6,316 bases of DNA, from assembly GCA_052034745.1 (NCBI GenBank), contig JBPOIF010000003.1, positions 1-6,316 on the forward strand. The letters run 5' to 3'. Origin of the DNA: UBA4124 sp052034745. Its GTDB lineage: Bacteria; Patescibacteriota; Minisyncoccia; Phycocordibacterales; UBA9973. Below, one piece after another: positions 1 to 5,543 of this stretch; position 1 is the stretch's first letter, and every line of letters begins with the position of its first letter. A program made the translations under genes and the position numbers. Under the pieces are notes generated by a model that worked only from the letters and a program-made list of their open reading frames with translations, ran no database searches and was not told the DNA's origin.

Positions 1-209
<209 letters not shown>

Positions 210-216
<7 letters not shown>

Positions 217-362
217 TGAGATAGTCTTCTGCCCTAGGCAGAGATTGAAACGGTTGAACCTGACACATGTCAGAAAAAAGGTTGTGGTGAATGACTCAAT
301 ATTCACTCCCTGCATAAGGGTAAGAATGCACAAATCCATCAGTGCGTAGCATATGAGCGCAC
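210..362 (+). other. Run of small hairpins after 16S
   Basis: The spacer between 16S and the next gene holds no tRNA or 23S start but a series of short inverted repeats. These are TCTGCC/GGCAGA with loop CTA (228-242), CTGAC/GTCAG with loop ACAT (260-273), GTGAAT/ATTCAC with an 8-nt loop (287-306), CCCT/AGGG (308-320) and GTGCG/CGCAC (342-362). None is followed by a T-run, so they do not look like a standard terminator. They could be pre-16S 3' trailer structures used in processing, or a small structured RNA. The sequence does not decide between these. Confidence 0.4.
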
Positions 363-365
363 AGG

Positions 366-374
366 TGGTAGAAT
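366..374 (+). promoter_or_regulatory. Extended -10 promoter for the DUF192 gene
   Basis: TGGTAGAAT has the TGn extension plus a TATAAT-like hexamer (369-374). No good -35 is seen 17 bp upstream. Transcription would start near 381, about 13 nt before the ATG at 394. Weak evidence by itself, but the same short-leader layout recurs at other genes here. Confidence 0.35.
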
Positions 375-393
375 GAGGCAATAGAAAGATGGT

Positions 394-855
394 ATGAATA
401 AAGGAAACGTTGCAGTATTGGTGATCGCAGGAGGAGTACTGCTTGCAGTACTTTTTTTGCTTTTTGGACAACACAGAGCGAGCCCCGAAGAGGGGTTTTT
501 GCCGCGTGTGGAGGTTGGTTCAGTGACAGTGGAGGTCTCTATTGCTGATGACGATAGTGAGCGAGAGCAAGGGCTTTCAGGAGTCTCGTCATTGCCTGAG
601 CTCAGTGGAAAACTCTTTGTTTTTGACGAACCAAGCACTCCCGCATTTTGGATGAAAGACATGCTCTTTGCGATAGACATCCTCTGGATTGATGAGGGCG
701 GAACTATCGTTGATATTACAAAGTCTTTTACTCCTGAGAGCTATCCGACAAGTGTTGCCCCCGCTCTTCCTGTACGTTTTGTACTCGAAGTAAATGCAGG
801 ATTTGCTGACAGACACCGTGTTGTGATTGGTCAGTCTGTAAATATCAAAAAATAA
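394..855 (+). CDS. DUF192 (COG1430) family protein, membrane-anchored
   Basis: The 153-residue product belongs to the DUF192 family, whose biochemical role is not established. Residues about 5-25 form one hydrophobic segment (VAVLVIAGGVLLAVLFLLF), best read as a membrane anchor or an uncleaved signal, so the rest of the protein would sit outside the membrane. The DUF192 domain covers about 38-150 and shows the family's signature stretches: EREQGLSG (56-63), LFVF (74-77), FWMKDM (85-90), DILWID (95-100) and a C-terminal VLEVNAGF (130-137). The length is usual for the family. The gene stands alone, just after 16S, and is followed by its own terminator. No Shine-Dalgarno sequence precedes the ATG. 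An AGGAGG lies inside the gene (429-434) with no start after it. Confidence 0.88.
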   Translation: MNKGNVAVLVIAGGVLLAVLFLLFGQHRASPEEGFLPRVEVGSVTVEVSIADDDSEREQGLSGVSSLPELSGKLFVFDEPSTPAFWMKDMLFAIDILWIDEGGTIVDITKSFTPESYPTSVAPALPVRFVLEVNAGFADRHRVVIGQSVNIKK

Positions 856-900
856 TTTTTTACGGTCAAAAAAGCCTTTCTTTATAGACTCGTGTGTGAC

Positions 901-924
901 ACTTCTTTACAAGGAAGTTTTTTT
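901..924 (+). terminator. Intrinsic terminator after the DUF192 gene
   Basis: ACTTCTT (901-907) pairs with AAGGAAGT (911-918, one G·T pair) around loop TACA, followed by seven T (918-924). It lies 46 nt after the stop codon and separates this gene from the reductase genes. Confidence 0.7.
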
Positions 925-955
925 ATTATGGAGAGGTCAAAAAATGGGTATTTAT

Positions 956-984
956 TTTTTGCATACCACAAAGTTTTGTATACT
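956..984 (+). promoter_or_regulatory. Candidate promoter of the nrdB-nrdA pair
   Basis: TATACT (979-984) makes a good -10; 17 bp upstream is TTTTTG (956-961), a weak -35. Transcription would start near 991, giving a leader of about 33 nt. The -10 overlaps an ACAAA/TTTGT inverted repeat (968-979), and a related ACAAACTTTA lies at 991-1000, so a repressor site here is possible. It does not match the NrdR box pattern well enough to name it. Confidence 0.4.
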
Positions 985-1023
985 TACACTACAAACTTTA
1001 TTAGGTAACTTTGTTTTTCCACT

Positions 1024-2298
1024 ATGCCCATCACCCTTGTACGCAAGAGAAGCGGTTTGGTAGTTGATTTTGATCGATCTCGAGTCGAGTCAGCGATTTC
1101 TCGGGCGTATCAGGCGTCAAAAGTCCTCATCGATATCGTTTCCCTTTCGGAGCTTGTCGATACTGTCGTCCGTGTCCTTGAAGAGGGGGATTATGGCCAA
1201 GAAAATATCCCCGATGTTGAGACTATTCAGAACATCGTTGAAAAAGCGATTGCAGAAAAAGGGGATTTTGAGGTTGCAAAGTCGTATATCTTGTATCGAG
1301 AGGAGCGAAACAAGGAGCGACAGAGAGACCTCTTTAAAAAACGAGTCCATCTCAAGCCGTATGAATACCCAGAACTCTATGAGTATGTCAGCGCGATCCG
1401 ACACTCGTATTGGATCCACACAGAGTTCAACTTTGTGGGAGATGTTCAGAACTTCAAGGTTAACGTCGACGAAAAAGAGCGCAACGCCATCAAAAACGCG
1501 ATGCTTGCCATCGCTCAGATTGAAGTTGCCGTCAAAACATTTTGGGGGGATATCTACAAAAAGATTCCAAAGCCAGAAGTAGGTGCAGTTGGAGCGACAT
1601 TTGCAGAAAGTGAAGTCAGACACACTGACGCATATTCACACCTTCTCGAGATACTCGGACTCAACGAAGTCTTTCAGACCATCGGAGAGATCCCTGCGCT
1701 GATGAGACGAGTGCACTATCTCGAAAAGTCACTTGCAAACGCCCGAAGTGAAGACAATCGTGACTATAGTCAATCAGTACTCCTCTTTTCGTTGTTCATA
1801 GAACATGTATCGCTCTTTTCACAGTTTCTGGTTATCATGTCTTTCAACAAGCATAAGAACCTTTTCAAAGGTATCTCAAATGCGGTGGAAGCAACCTCAA
1901 AGGAAGAGCAGATTCACGGACTCTTTGGTATCGACCTTATCAATATCATCAAAGAGGAGCATCCCGAATGGTTCGATGCAGAATTTGAAGAAGAGATCGT
2001 CAAACTCTGTGAAGAAGCATTTGCTTCAGAACAAGAGGTTGTTGAGTGGATTTTTGAAAAAGGAGAGCTCGATTTTCTTCCAAAAGCCGTGGTCATCGAA
2101 TTTATCAAACAACGATTCAACAATTCCCTCCAAAGTATCGGTATCCGCACAATCTTTACTCTGGATGAGAATCTCCTCAAAGAATCAGATTGGTTTTATG
2201 ATGAAGTCATTGCCACAAAACACGGAGATTTCTTCAATAAAAAATCGATCAATTACAACAAGAAAGGCAAAAGCATTACCAGTGACGATCTTTTTTAA
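1024..2298 (+). CDS. nrdB: Class I ribonucleotide reductase beta subunit with N-terminal ATP-cone
   Basis: The beta subunit makes the radical that the alpha subunit uses to reduce ribonucleotides to deoxyribonucleotides. The 424-residue protein has two parts. Residues about 3-95 are an ATP-cone (LVRKRSGLVVDFDRSRVESA at 5-24, ending in SYILYREER), the dATP/ATP switch normally found on the alpha subunit. Residues about 105-424 are the ferritin-like NrdB fold. Metal ligands can be placed by motif: E167 (AQIEVAV), E197 and H200 (ESEVRH), E260 (LFIEHV), E295 and H298 (EEQIH). Tyr204 (TDAY) stands four residues after the ligand histidine, as the radical tyrosine does in E. coli NrdB. The acidic tail SDDLF fits the alpha-docking C-terminus. 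nrdA follows 41 nt later and is probably cotranscribed. No nrdI or nrdH is in view. Whether the metal centre is iron or manganese cannot be read from the sequence. Confidence 0.95.
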   Translation: MPITLVRKRSGLVVDFDRSRVESAISRAYQASKVLIDIVSLSELVDTVVRVLEEGDYGQENIPDVETIQNIVEKAIAEKGDFEVAKSYILYREERNKERQRDLFKKRVHLKPYEYPELYEYVSAIRHSYWIHTEFNFVGDVQNFKVNVDEKERNAIKNAMLAIAQIEVAVKTFWGDIYKKIPKPEVGAVGATFAESEVRHTDAYSHLLEILGLNEVFQTIGEIPALMRRVHYLEKSLANARSEDNRDYSQSVLLFSLFIEHVSLFSQFLVIMSFNKHKNLFKGISNAVEATSKEEQIHGLFGIDLINIIKEEHPEWFDAEFEEEIVKLCEEAFASEQEVVEWIFEKGELDFLPKAVVIEFIKQRFNNSLQSIGIRTIFTLDENLLKESDWFYDEVIATKHGDFFNKKSINYNKKGKSITSDDLF

Positions 2299-2339
2299 AA
2301 AAGCGTCGATATTACAAGCAATAATAAAAAACCACACAC

Positions 2340-4064
2340 ATGTATTGGCTTAACGAAAACAGTAGAAAATTCTTAGCAAAAGGGTACCTCATGAACGGAC
2401 AGAGTGCCGAAGACCGTATTCGTGAAATCGCTCAAAATGCAGAAAAGCGACTCGGAAAGCCGGGGTTTGCTGATAAGTTCTATGACTACATGTCTCGTGG
2501 TTTTTATTCGCTTGCAACGCCTATTTGGGCAAACTATGGGCATACTCGAGGACTGCCAATCAGTTGTTTCGGAAGCTTCGTTGGTGACGACATGTCGCGC
2601 ATCCTCTACACGCACGCCGAAGTGGGGATGATGACAAAGTACGGCGGAGGAACATCCGGATATTTTGGAGCGCTTCGTCCTCGCGGAGCAGAAATCAAAG
2701 GCAACGGTCACTCATCGGGGTCGGTGCATTTTATGGAGCTCTTTGACGAGCTTATCAACATCGTCAGTCAAGGAACTGTTCGTCGTGGACACTGCGCACC
2801 GTACCTTCCCGTGGAGCATGGAGATATAGAAGAGTTTCTTAACATCGGAAAAGAAGGGCACCCAATTCAAGAGTCAACCTATGGAGTAACCGTAGGGGAC
2901 AACTGGCTCAAAGAGATGGTAGAGGGAGACCAAGAAAAGCGAAAGATTTGGGCGAAGATTATCCAGCGACGCACCGAGATCGGCTACCCGTATATTCTCT
3001 TTAGTGACACGATGAACAACAACACCGTGGATGTTTACAAAGATAAGGGGATGAAAATCTATGGAAGTAACCTCTGTTCTGAGATTGCACTTCCTACCAA
3101 CGATGAACTCTCGTTTGTCTGTTGCTTGTCCTCTATCAATATCCGGCATTATCACGAGTGGAAAGATACCGACGCAGTGGAGACCCTCACGATGTTTCTC
3201 GACACAGTTATTAGTGAGTTTGTAGAGCGTCTTGAGTCGTTTCAAGATAGTAGTGATCCTCACAAACAATCCGCATTTTATTTCATGCAACGAGCGCACA
3301 AGTTTGCAAAGGAACACCGAGCGCTGGGGCTTGGAGTCCTCGGATGGCACTCATTTCTTCAGGAGAACAACATTGCATTTGAAAGCGCTGAAGCAGCAGT
3401 ACTGAACAACGATATCTTTACGCTCATCAAAGAGAAGGCGTACAAGGCATCAGAAGAGATGGCAAAAGAGTACGGCGAGCCAGAAGTGCTCAAGGGGTAT
3501 GGTCGTCGCAACACCACACTTCTTGCGATTGCACCAACAACATCGTCTGCGTTTATTCTCGGGCAGGTTTCTCAGGGGATTGAACCACTCATGTCAAACA
3601 TCTTTGTAAAGGATGTCGACAAGATGAAGGTGACACTTCGAAATCCAATGCTCGAAAAGCTACTTGAAGAAAAAGGACAAAACACACCAAACGTATGGAG
3701 TAGTATCCGAGATAACGATGGCTCGGTACAGCACCTCGAATTTCTCACTGATCATGAAAAGAAAGTATTTCGTACCTTTAGTGAGATAGATCAAAAGACG
3801 ATCATTGAGCAAGCCGCTGATAGACAGCGTCACATCGATCAGGCACAGTCGCTCAACATCATGATTGACCCGGCTATCTCCGCTAAGGATCTGAACTCTC
3901 TCTACCTTTATGCCTGGGAGAAGGGGATCAAGACGCTCTACTATCAGCACAGTATGAACGCTGCTCAGCAGTTCGGCCGCAAGAAGCTCCAAGAGCAAGA
4001 TGCCAAAAAGCCAAAAGTCACTATTCTTTCAGAAGAAAACGTTTGTGTCAGTTGCGAGGCGTAA
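2340..4064 (+). CDS. nrdA: Class I ribonucleotide reductase alpha (catalytic) subunit lacking an ATP-cone
   Basis: This is the subunit that reduces nucleoside diphosphates. The 574-residue product is much shorter than E. coli NrdA (761) because it begins almost directly at the catalytic domain, with no ATP-cone. The active site is complete: Cys76 (PISCFG) and Cys261 (VCCLSS) are the redox pair, N244-x-C246-x-E248 (SNLCSEIA) carries the thiyl-radical cysteine, Tyr534-Tyr535 (TLYYQH) form the radical-transfer pair, and APTTSSAFILG (398-408) is the substrate phosphate region. The C-terminal CVSCEA (Cys569, Cys572) is the swinging redox pair served by thioredoxin or glutaredoxin. The start ATG at 2340 has no Shine-Dalgarno sequence. 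The gene follows nrdB closely and ends before a terminator. Overall activity control is presumably carried by the ATP-cone on the neighbouring NrdB. Confidence 0.96.
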   Translation: MYWLNENSRKFLAKGYLMNGQSAEDRIREIAQNAEKRLGKPGFADKFYDYMSRGFYSLATPIWANYGHTRGLPISCFGSFVGDDMSRILYTHAEVGMMTKYGGGTSGYFGALRPRGAEIKGNGHSSGSVHFMELFDELINIVSQGTVRRGHCAPYLPVEHGDIEEFLNIGKEGHPIQESTYGVTVGDNWLKEMVEGDQEKRKIWAKIIQRRTEIGYPYILFSDTMNNNTVDVYKDKGMKIYGSNLCSEIALPTNDELSFVCCLSSINIRHYHEWKDTDAVETLTMFLDTVISEFVERLESFQDSSDPHKQSAFYFMQRAHKFAKEHRALGLGVLGWHSFLQENNIAFESAEAAVLNNDIFTLIKEKAYKASEEMAKEYGEPEVLKGYGRRNTTLLAIAPTTSSAFILGQVSQGIEPLMSNIFVKDVDKMKVTLRNPMLEKLLEEKGQNTPNVWSSIRDNDGSVQHLEFLTDHEKKVFRTFSEIDQKTIIEQAADRQRHIDQAQSLNIMIDPAISAKDLNSLYLYAWEKGIKTLYYQHSMNAAQQFGRKKLQEQDAKKPKVTILSEENVCVSCEA

Positions 4065-4068
4065 TATA

Positions 4069-4092
4069 GCCTCTAGGCGCTAGCTACTAGCG
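4069..4092. repeat. Nested short inverted repeats after nrdA
   Basis: CGCTAG-CTA-CTAGCG (4078-4092) is a perfect 6-bp inverted repeat, overlapping an upstream GCCT-CT-AGGC (4069-4078). No T-run follows, so this is not a terminator by itself. It may protect the nrdA mRNA 3' end. Function is unknown. Confidence 0.45.
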
Positions 4093-4109
4093 ATTAGCAA
4101 AAAGAGAAA

Positions 4110-4136
4110 CCGTCGACAACTAAGCGACGGCTTTTT
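4110..4136. terminator. Terminator shared by nrdA and the convergent gene
   Basis: CCGTCG (4110-4115) pairs with CGACGG (4125-4130) across a 9-nt loop, followed by CTTTTTC on the + strand. Read on the - strand the same hairpin is followed by TTTCTCTTTTT (4109-4099), so it can end both transcripts. It encloses the 3' end of the - strand gene: the stop codon (4120-4122) lies in the loop and the last codons in the stem. Confidence 0.75.
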
Positions 4137-4482
4137 CTTTAATAAGTCGAACATTTACTTCAGGTAAATGCCCTGGGTTGATTGAGGGGGATTGAAAAGG
4201 AAGAAATGGTTTGAGTTTTTCAAAAAAATTAGGCCTGTGTGCTTTTATTAATCCAAGACCAAGTTTTGTAAACTTAAATTTCACTTGTCCACATCCTTCA
4301 GGAAACCATTCAATAATTTCATTGGGAGTAAATACTTCCCTTATTATGTGCTCGTTAACCTTTAAGAATTCCTGATCTCCTGTAGTAAAAAATTGTTTCT
4401 GTAATCCAAAGGAACTCATTAATTCAATCAGGGCATCTAAAACCCTTTCCTCATTTTTTGTGAGTCTTATGTTTATTTTCAT
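4120..4482 (-). CDS. Hypothetical protein, 120 residues
   Basis: No family is recognised. The product is soluble-looking, with no membrane segment or signal peptide. The N-terminal TKNEERVLDALIELMSSFGL (8-27) should be an amphipathic helix, and VKFKFTKLGLGLIKAH (67-82) looks like a strand followed by a helix. This order is reminiscent of small winged-helix proteins, but it is not enough to assign DNA binding. The C-terminus is proline-rich around 92-107. Reality of the gene is supported by a good promoter placed just upstream on the same strand, an ATG about 11 nt after the predicted transcript start, and a shared terminator at its end. Its coding sequence is clearly richer in A/T than the nrd genes, which may mean a different origin. 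It is divergent from rnpB and convergent with nrdA. Confidence 0.75.
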   Translation of the reverse strand: MKINIRLTKNEERVLDALIELMSSFGLQKQFFTTGDQEFLKVNEHIIREVFTPNEIIEWFPEGCGQVKFKFTKLGLGLIKAHRPNFFEKLKPFLPFQSPSINPGHLPEVNVRLIKEKAVA

Positions 4483-4499
4483 GACCGAAGGTTTTAATT

Positions 4500-4527
4500 A
4501 TTATATATTATTTGCTTTATTTGTCAA
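4500..4527 (-). promoter_or_regulatory. Promoter of the 120-residue gene
   Basis: On the - strand TTGACA (4527-4522) and TATAAT (4505-4500) are both perfect consensus hexamers with a 16-bp spacer. Transcription would begin near 4493, about 11 nt before the start codon. The -35 lies inside the spacer of the rnpB promoter on the opposite strand. Confidence 0.8.
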
Positions 4528-4540
4528 TATGTGCTAAAAA
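4512..4540 (+). promoter_or_regulatory. Promoter of rnpB
   Basis: TTGCTT (4512-4517), a 17-bp spacer and the extended -10 TGCTAAAAA (4532-4540). Transcription is predicted near 4547, the first base of the P1 helix. It overlaps the divergent promoter of the 120-residue gene, so the two polymerases could not bind together. Confidence 0.65.
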
Positions 4541-4546
4541 TAAAGC

Positions 4547-4822
4547 GTTGTACCGAACGATCACTCTTTGTATAGCAATATATAAGGGGAGGAAAGTCCG
4601 AACACACACCGGTTTGGTCCGGACAGGTAGCGGGTAACGCCCGTCGAGCGCAAGCTTAGGACTGCGAACAGTGACGAATCCCTTTAGTGGGAGTGAAACG
4701 GCTAAATGTCTATCCGTGTGCAAGGCCGTGCCACGTCTGACGTGGAGTGCTGCTTGAGGTGATTGGTAACAATCATCCCAGATAAATGATCGCTAAAACA
4801 GAATTCGGCTTATGAGTACAAC
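4547..4822 (+). ncRNA. rnpB: RNase P RNA, small type A-like
   Basis: This is the catalytic RNA that removes 5' leaders from tRNA precursors. The conserved blocks are GAGGAAAGTCC (4589-4599) and ACAGAATTCGGCTTAT (4798-4813), which together form helix P4. Ends are set by helix P1: GTTGTAC (4547-4553) pairs perfectly with GTACAAC (4816-4822). Other visible parts are the GGGTAACGCCC hairpin, a small P12 (CCC-TTTAGT-GGG), the GAGTGAAACGG and GTGCAAGGCC strands, and P18 (GGTGATTG/CAATCATCC with GTAA loop). At 276 nt it is shorter than the E. coli RNA (377). By alignment P13 and P14 are missing, and the P15-P17 region is reduced to CCACGT-CTG-ACGTGG (4731-4745), without the GGU that binds tRNA CCA ends. 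It is followed by a strong terminator. A - strand reading frame across it is a shadow. Confidence 0.95.
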
Positions 4823-4828
4823 AATATG

Positions 4829-4864
4829 AAAAACACTTCGTAAAACGAAGTGTTTTTCTTTTTT
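4829..4864 (+). terminator. Terminator of rnpB
   Basis: A perfect 12-bp stem, AAAAACACTTCG (4829-4840) with CGAAGTGTTTTT (4846-4857), loop TAAAA, followed by CTTTTTT. It starts 7 nt after helix P1 of the RNase P RNA. Confidence 0.93.
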
Positions 4865-4872
4865 ACCAGAGG

Positions 4873-4977
4873 AATCACAAACGATGTGCGAGACGGAACT
4901 ACCGCAGGCTGACTGAGCCGAGGTGAGAGAAAATCAGCAGATTTTCATCGTGTCCGATGAGCACATGGTTTGTGATT
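4873..4977. repeat. Structured 105-nt inverted-repeat element, function unknown
   Basis: Outer arms AATCACAAAC-g-ATGTGC (4873-4889) and GCACAT-g-GTTTGTGATT (4961-4977) pair over 16 bp with one G·G mismatch. Inside are hairpins CGG-AACTA-CCG (4894-4904, weak), GGCT-GACTG-AGCC (4907-4919), GAAAATC-AGCA-GATTTTC (4929-4946) and CATCG-TGTC-CGATG (4946-4959). No protein gene fits. It lies after the rnpB terminator with no promoter visible on either strand and no T-run after it. It could be an RNA gene or element, or a small palindromic mobile repeat. The motifs of SRP RNA, tmRNA and tRNA are not present. Confidence 0.55.
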
Positions 4978-4988
4978 TCGACCCTCAA

Positions 4989-5016
4989 TTGACTTTCGCT
5001 CACAATTTGCTATAAT
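4989..5016 (+). promoter_or_regulatory. Strong promoter upstream of a short terminated transcript
   Basis: TTGACT (4989-4994), a 16-bp spacer and a perfect TATAAT (5011-5016). Transcription would begin near 5023. The transcript meets a terminator after about 70 nt, before any recognisable gene. Confidence 0.75.
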
Positions 5017-5022
5017 GGTCTC

Positions 5023-5094
5023 GTGAGTTAAATTCCACAAGTTTTTAACAACACAAATGCCCGCCAAAACCCCCTCTGGGGGTTTTGGTATTTT
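5023..5094 (+). ncRNA. Predicted small RNA of about 72 nt, or an attenuated leader
   Basis: The span runs from the predicted start of the promoter at 4989 to the T-run of the terminator at 5064-5094. It contains hairpin GTTAAA/TTTAAC (5027-5049) and then the terminator stem. It may be a stand-alone small RNA. It may also be a leader of the Lar-family gene downstream in which termination is conditional, but that gene has a closer promoter of its own. No homology to a known small RNA is recognised. Confidence 0.4.
5064..5094 (+). terminator. Intrinsic terminator upstream of the Lar-family gene
   Basis: A perfect 11-bp stem CCAAAACCCCC (5064-5074) with GGGGGTTTTGG (5078-5088), loop TCT, followed by TATTTT. 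The stem is strong but the T-run is short and interrupted. Confidence 0.7.
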
Positions 5095-5119
5095 AAGGGG
5101 TGGTTCGCTTGTTTGTTCT
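5095..5119 (+). repeat. Left arm of an inverted repeat around the Lar-family gene
   Basis: This 25-nt arm matches the reverse complement of 5501-5525 at 20 of 25 positions. The last 11 bases (TTGTTTGTTCT, 5109-5119) are identical, and so is the block GGGTGG (5098-5103). It starts directly after the terminator T-run and lies just before the gene's -10 element. Confidence 0.55.
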
Positions 5120-5120
5120 A

Positions 5121-5129
5121 TGTTATAAA
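5121..5129 (+). promoter_or_regulatory. Extended -10 promoter of the Lar-family gene
   Basis: TGTTATAAA carries the TGn extension and a near-consensus hexamer (5124-5129). Transcription would begin near 5136, only about 11 nt before the ATG. No clear -35 is present (5101-5106 is TGGTTC). Confidence 0.5.
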
Positions 5130-5146
5130 AAAGAAAATTGTAGACT

Positions 5147-5374
5147 ATGGACCAAAAAGAAATCCAAAAGGTTCCACCGGAGGACTTACCTCAAAAATGG
5201 GGGATTGATGAAGTCCTCCCTTGTCCATTTTGTGGCAATATAGAACTTTGTTTTTCTGCGGTAAATTCCCAGTATAGTATTCGTTGTATTCCCTGTGGGG
5301 TACAAATGAGTCATGATCGGAAAGACAAAGTCATCAGTTACTGGAATCAACGTCAAAACCCCCTTTCTTCATAG
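5147..5374 (+). CDS. Lar-family restriction alleviation-like zinc-ribbon protein
   Basis: The 75-residue product has the pattern of the Lar restriction alleviation family: LPCPFCG near the start (Cys26, Cys29), a central aromatic/hydrophobic stretch, RCIPCG (Cys47, Cys50), and a closing SYWNQR (64-69). The four cysteines should bind one zinc ion. The family's namesake, from the Rac prophage, lessens the action of type I restriction on foreign DNA, and many relatives are phage or plasmid genes. The function here is inferred from the family only. The ATG at 5147 has no Shine-Dalgarno sequence. The last five codons and the TAG stop lie within the terminator hairpin. The gene sits between 25-nt inverted repeats with its own promoter and terminators, which suggests an acquired unit. 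Confidence 0.85.
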   Translation: MDQKEIQKVPPEDLPQKWGIDEVLPCPFCGNIELCFSAVNSQYSIRCIPCGVQMSHDRKDKVISYWNQRQNPLSS

Positions 5375-5400
5375 GCGAGAAGAAGGGGGTTGTCTTTTTT
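5357..5400 (+). terminator. Terminator overlapping the end of the Lar-family gene
   Basis: AACCCCCTT-t-CTTC (5357-5370) pairs with GAAG-AAGGGGGTT (5379-5391), 13 bp with one bulged T, followed by GTCTTTTTT. The gene's TAG stop (5372-5374) is in the 8-nt loop. Confidence 0.88.
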
Positions 5401-5512
5401 GTGGTCCTTTGCAATACTTAAGGGGTTCGTGGTTTGCCATCGGCGGCTGCGCTCACATAGGCATTTGTGGTGGAGTCTAGCACCCGCCGTTGCCAGTCCG
5501 AGAACAAACAAC
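5401..5512. other. GC-rich structured spacer without a recognised gene
   Basis: Lying between two terminators, this stretch is much richer in G/C than its flanks. It can form CGGCGG (5440-5445) with CCGCCG (5484-5489), enclosing CACA/TGTG (about 5454-5469) and GGTG/CACC (about 5469-5484) hairpins. It begins with TTAAGGGGT (5418-5426), which also occurs at 5093-5101. The frame of the Lar-family gene stays open through it after the TAG, but no start, promoter or domain is recognised. It may be part of a repeat or element. Confidence 0.35.
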
Positions 5513-5525
5513 AAAGCCACCCTTT
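5501..5525 (-). repeat. Right arm of the inverted repeat around the Lar-family gene
   Basis: Its reverse complement matches 5095-5119 at 20 of 25 positions, including the 11-base block AGAACAAACAA (5501-5511). The arm overlaps the first half of the next terminator. Confidence 0.55.
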
Positions 5526-5543
5526 ACGGGGTGGTTTTGTTTT
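5513..5543 (+). terminator. Second terminator after the Lar-family gene
   Basis: AAAGCCACCC (5513-5522) pairs with GGGTGGTTTT (5529-5538, one G·T pair) across TTTACG, followed by GTTTT. It is about 140 nt after the first terminator, so it may serve an independent transcript from 5401-5512. Confidence 0.75.

Noticed and set aside
968..1003. NrdR boxes before nrdB
   Set aside because: The ACAAA/TTTGT palindrome and the related motif 23 nt downstream do not follow the NrdR box pattern closely, and the spacing is not convincing.
4517..4723. Reading frame on the - strand across rnpB
   Set aside because: It is antisense to a clear RNase P RNA and to its promoter, with no protein pattern.
4873..4977. 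SRP RNA, tmRNA or tRNA
   Set aside because: The conserved SRP apical loop, the tmRNA tRNA-like ends and a T-loop motif are all absent.
5058..5129. A 23-codon frame (MPAKTPSGGF...) downstream of the promoter at 4989
   Set aside because: It runs straight through the terminator stem, whose palindrome gives it its sequence, and it has no recognisable features. A leader peptide cannot be excluded.
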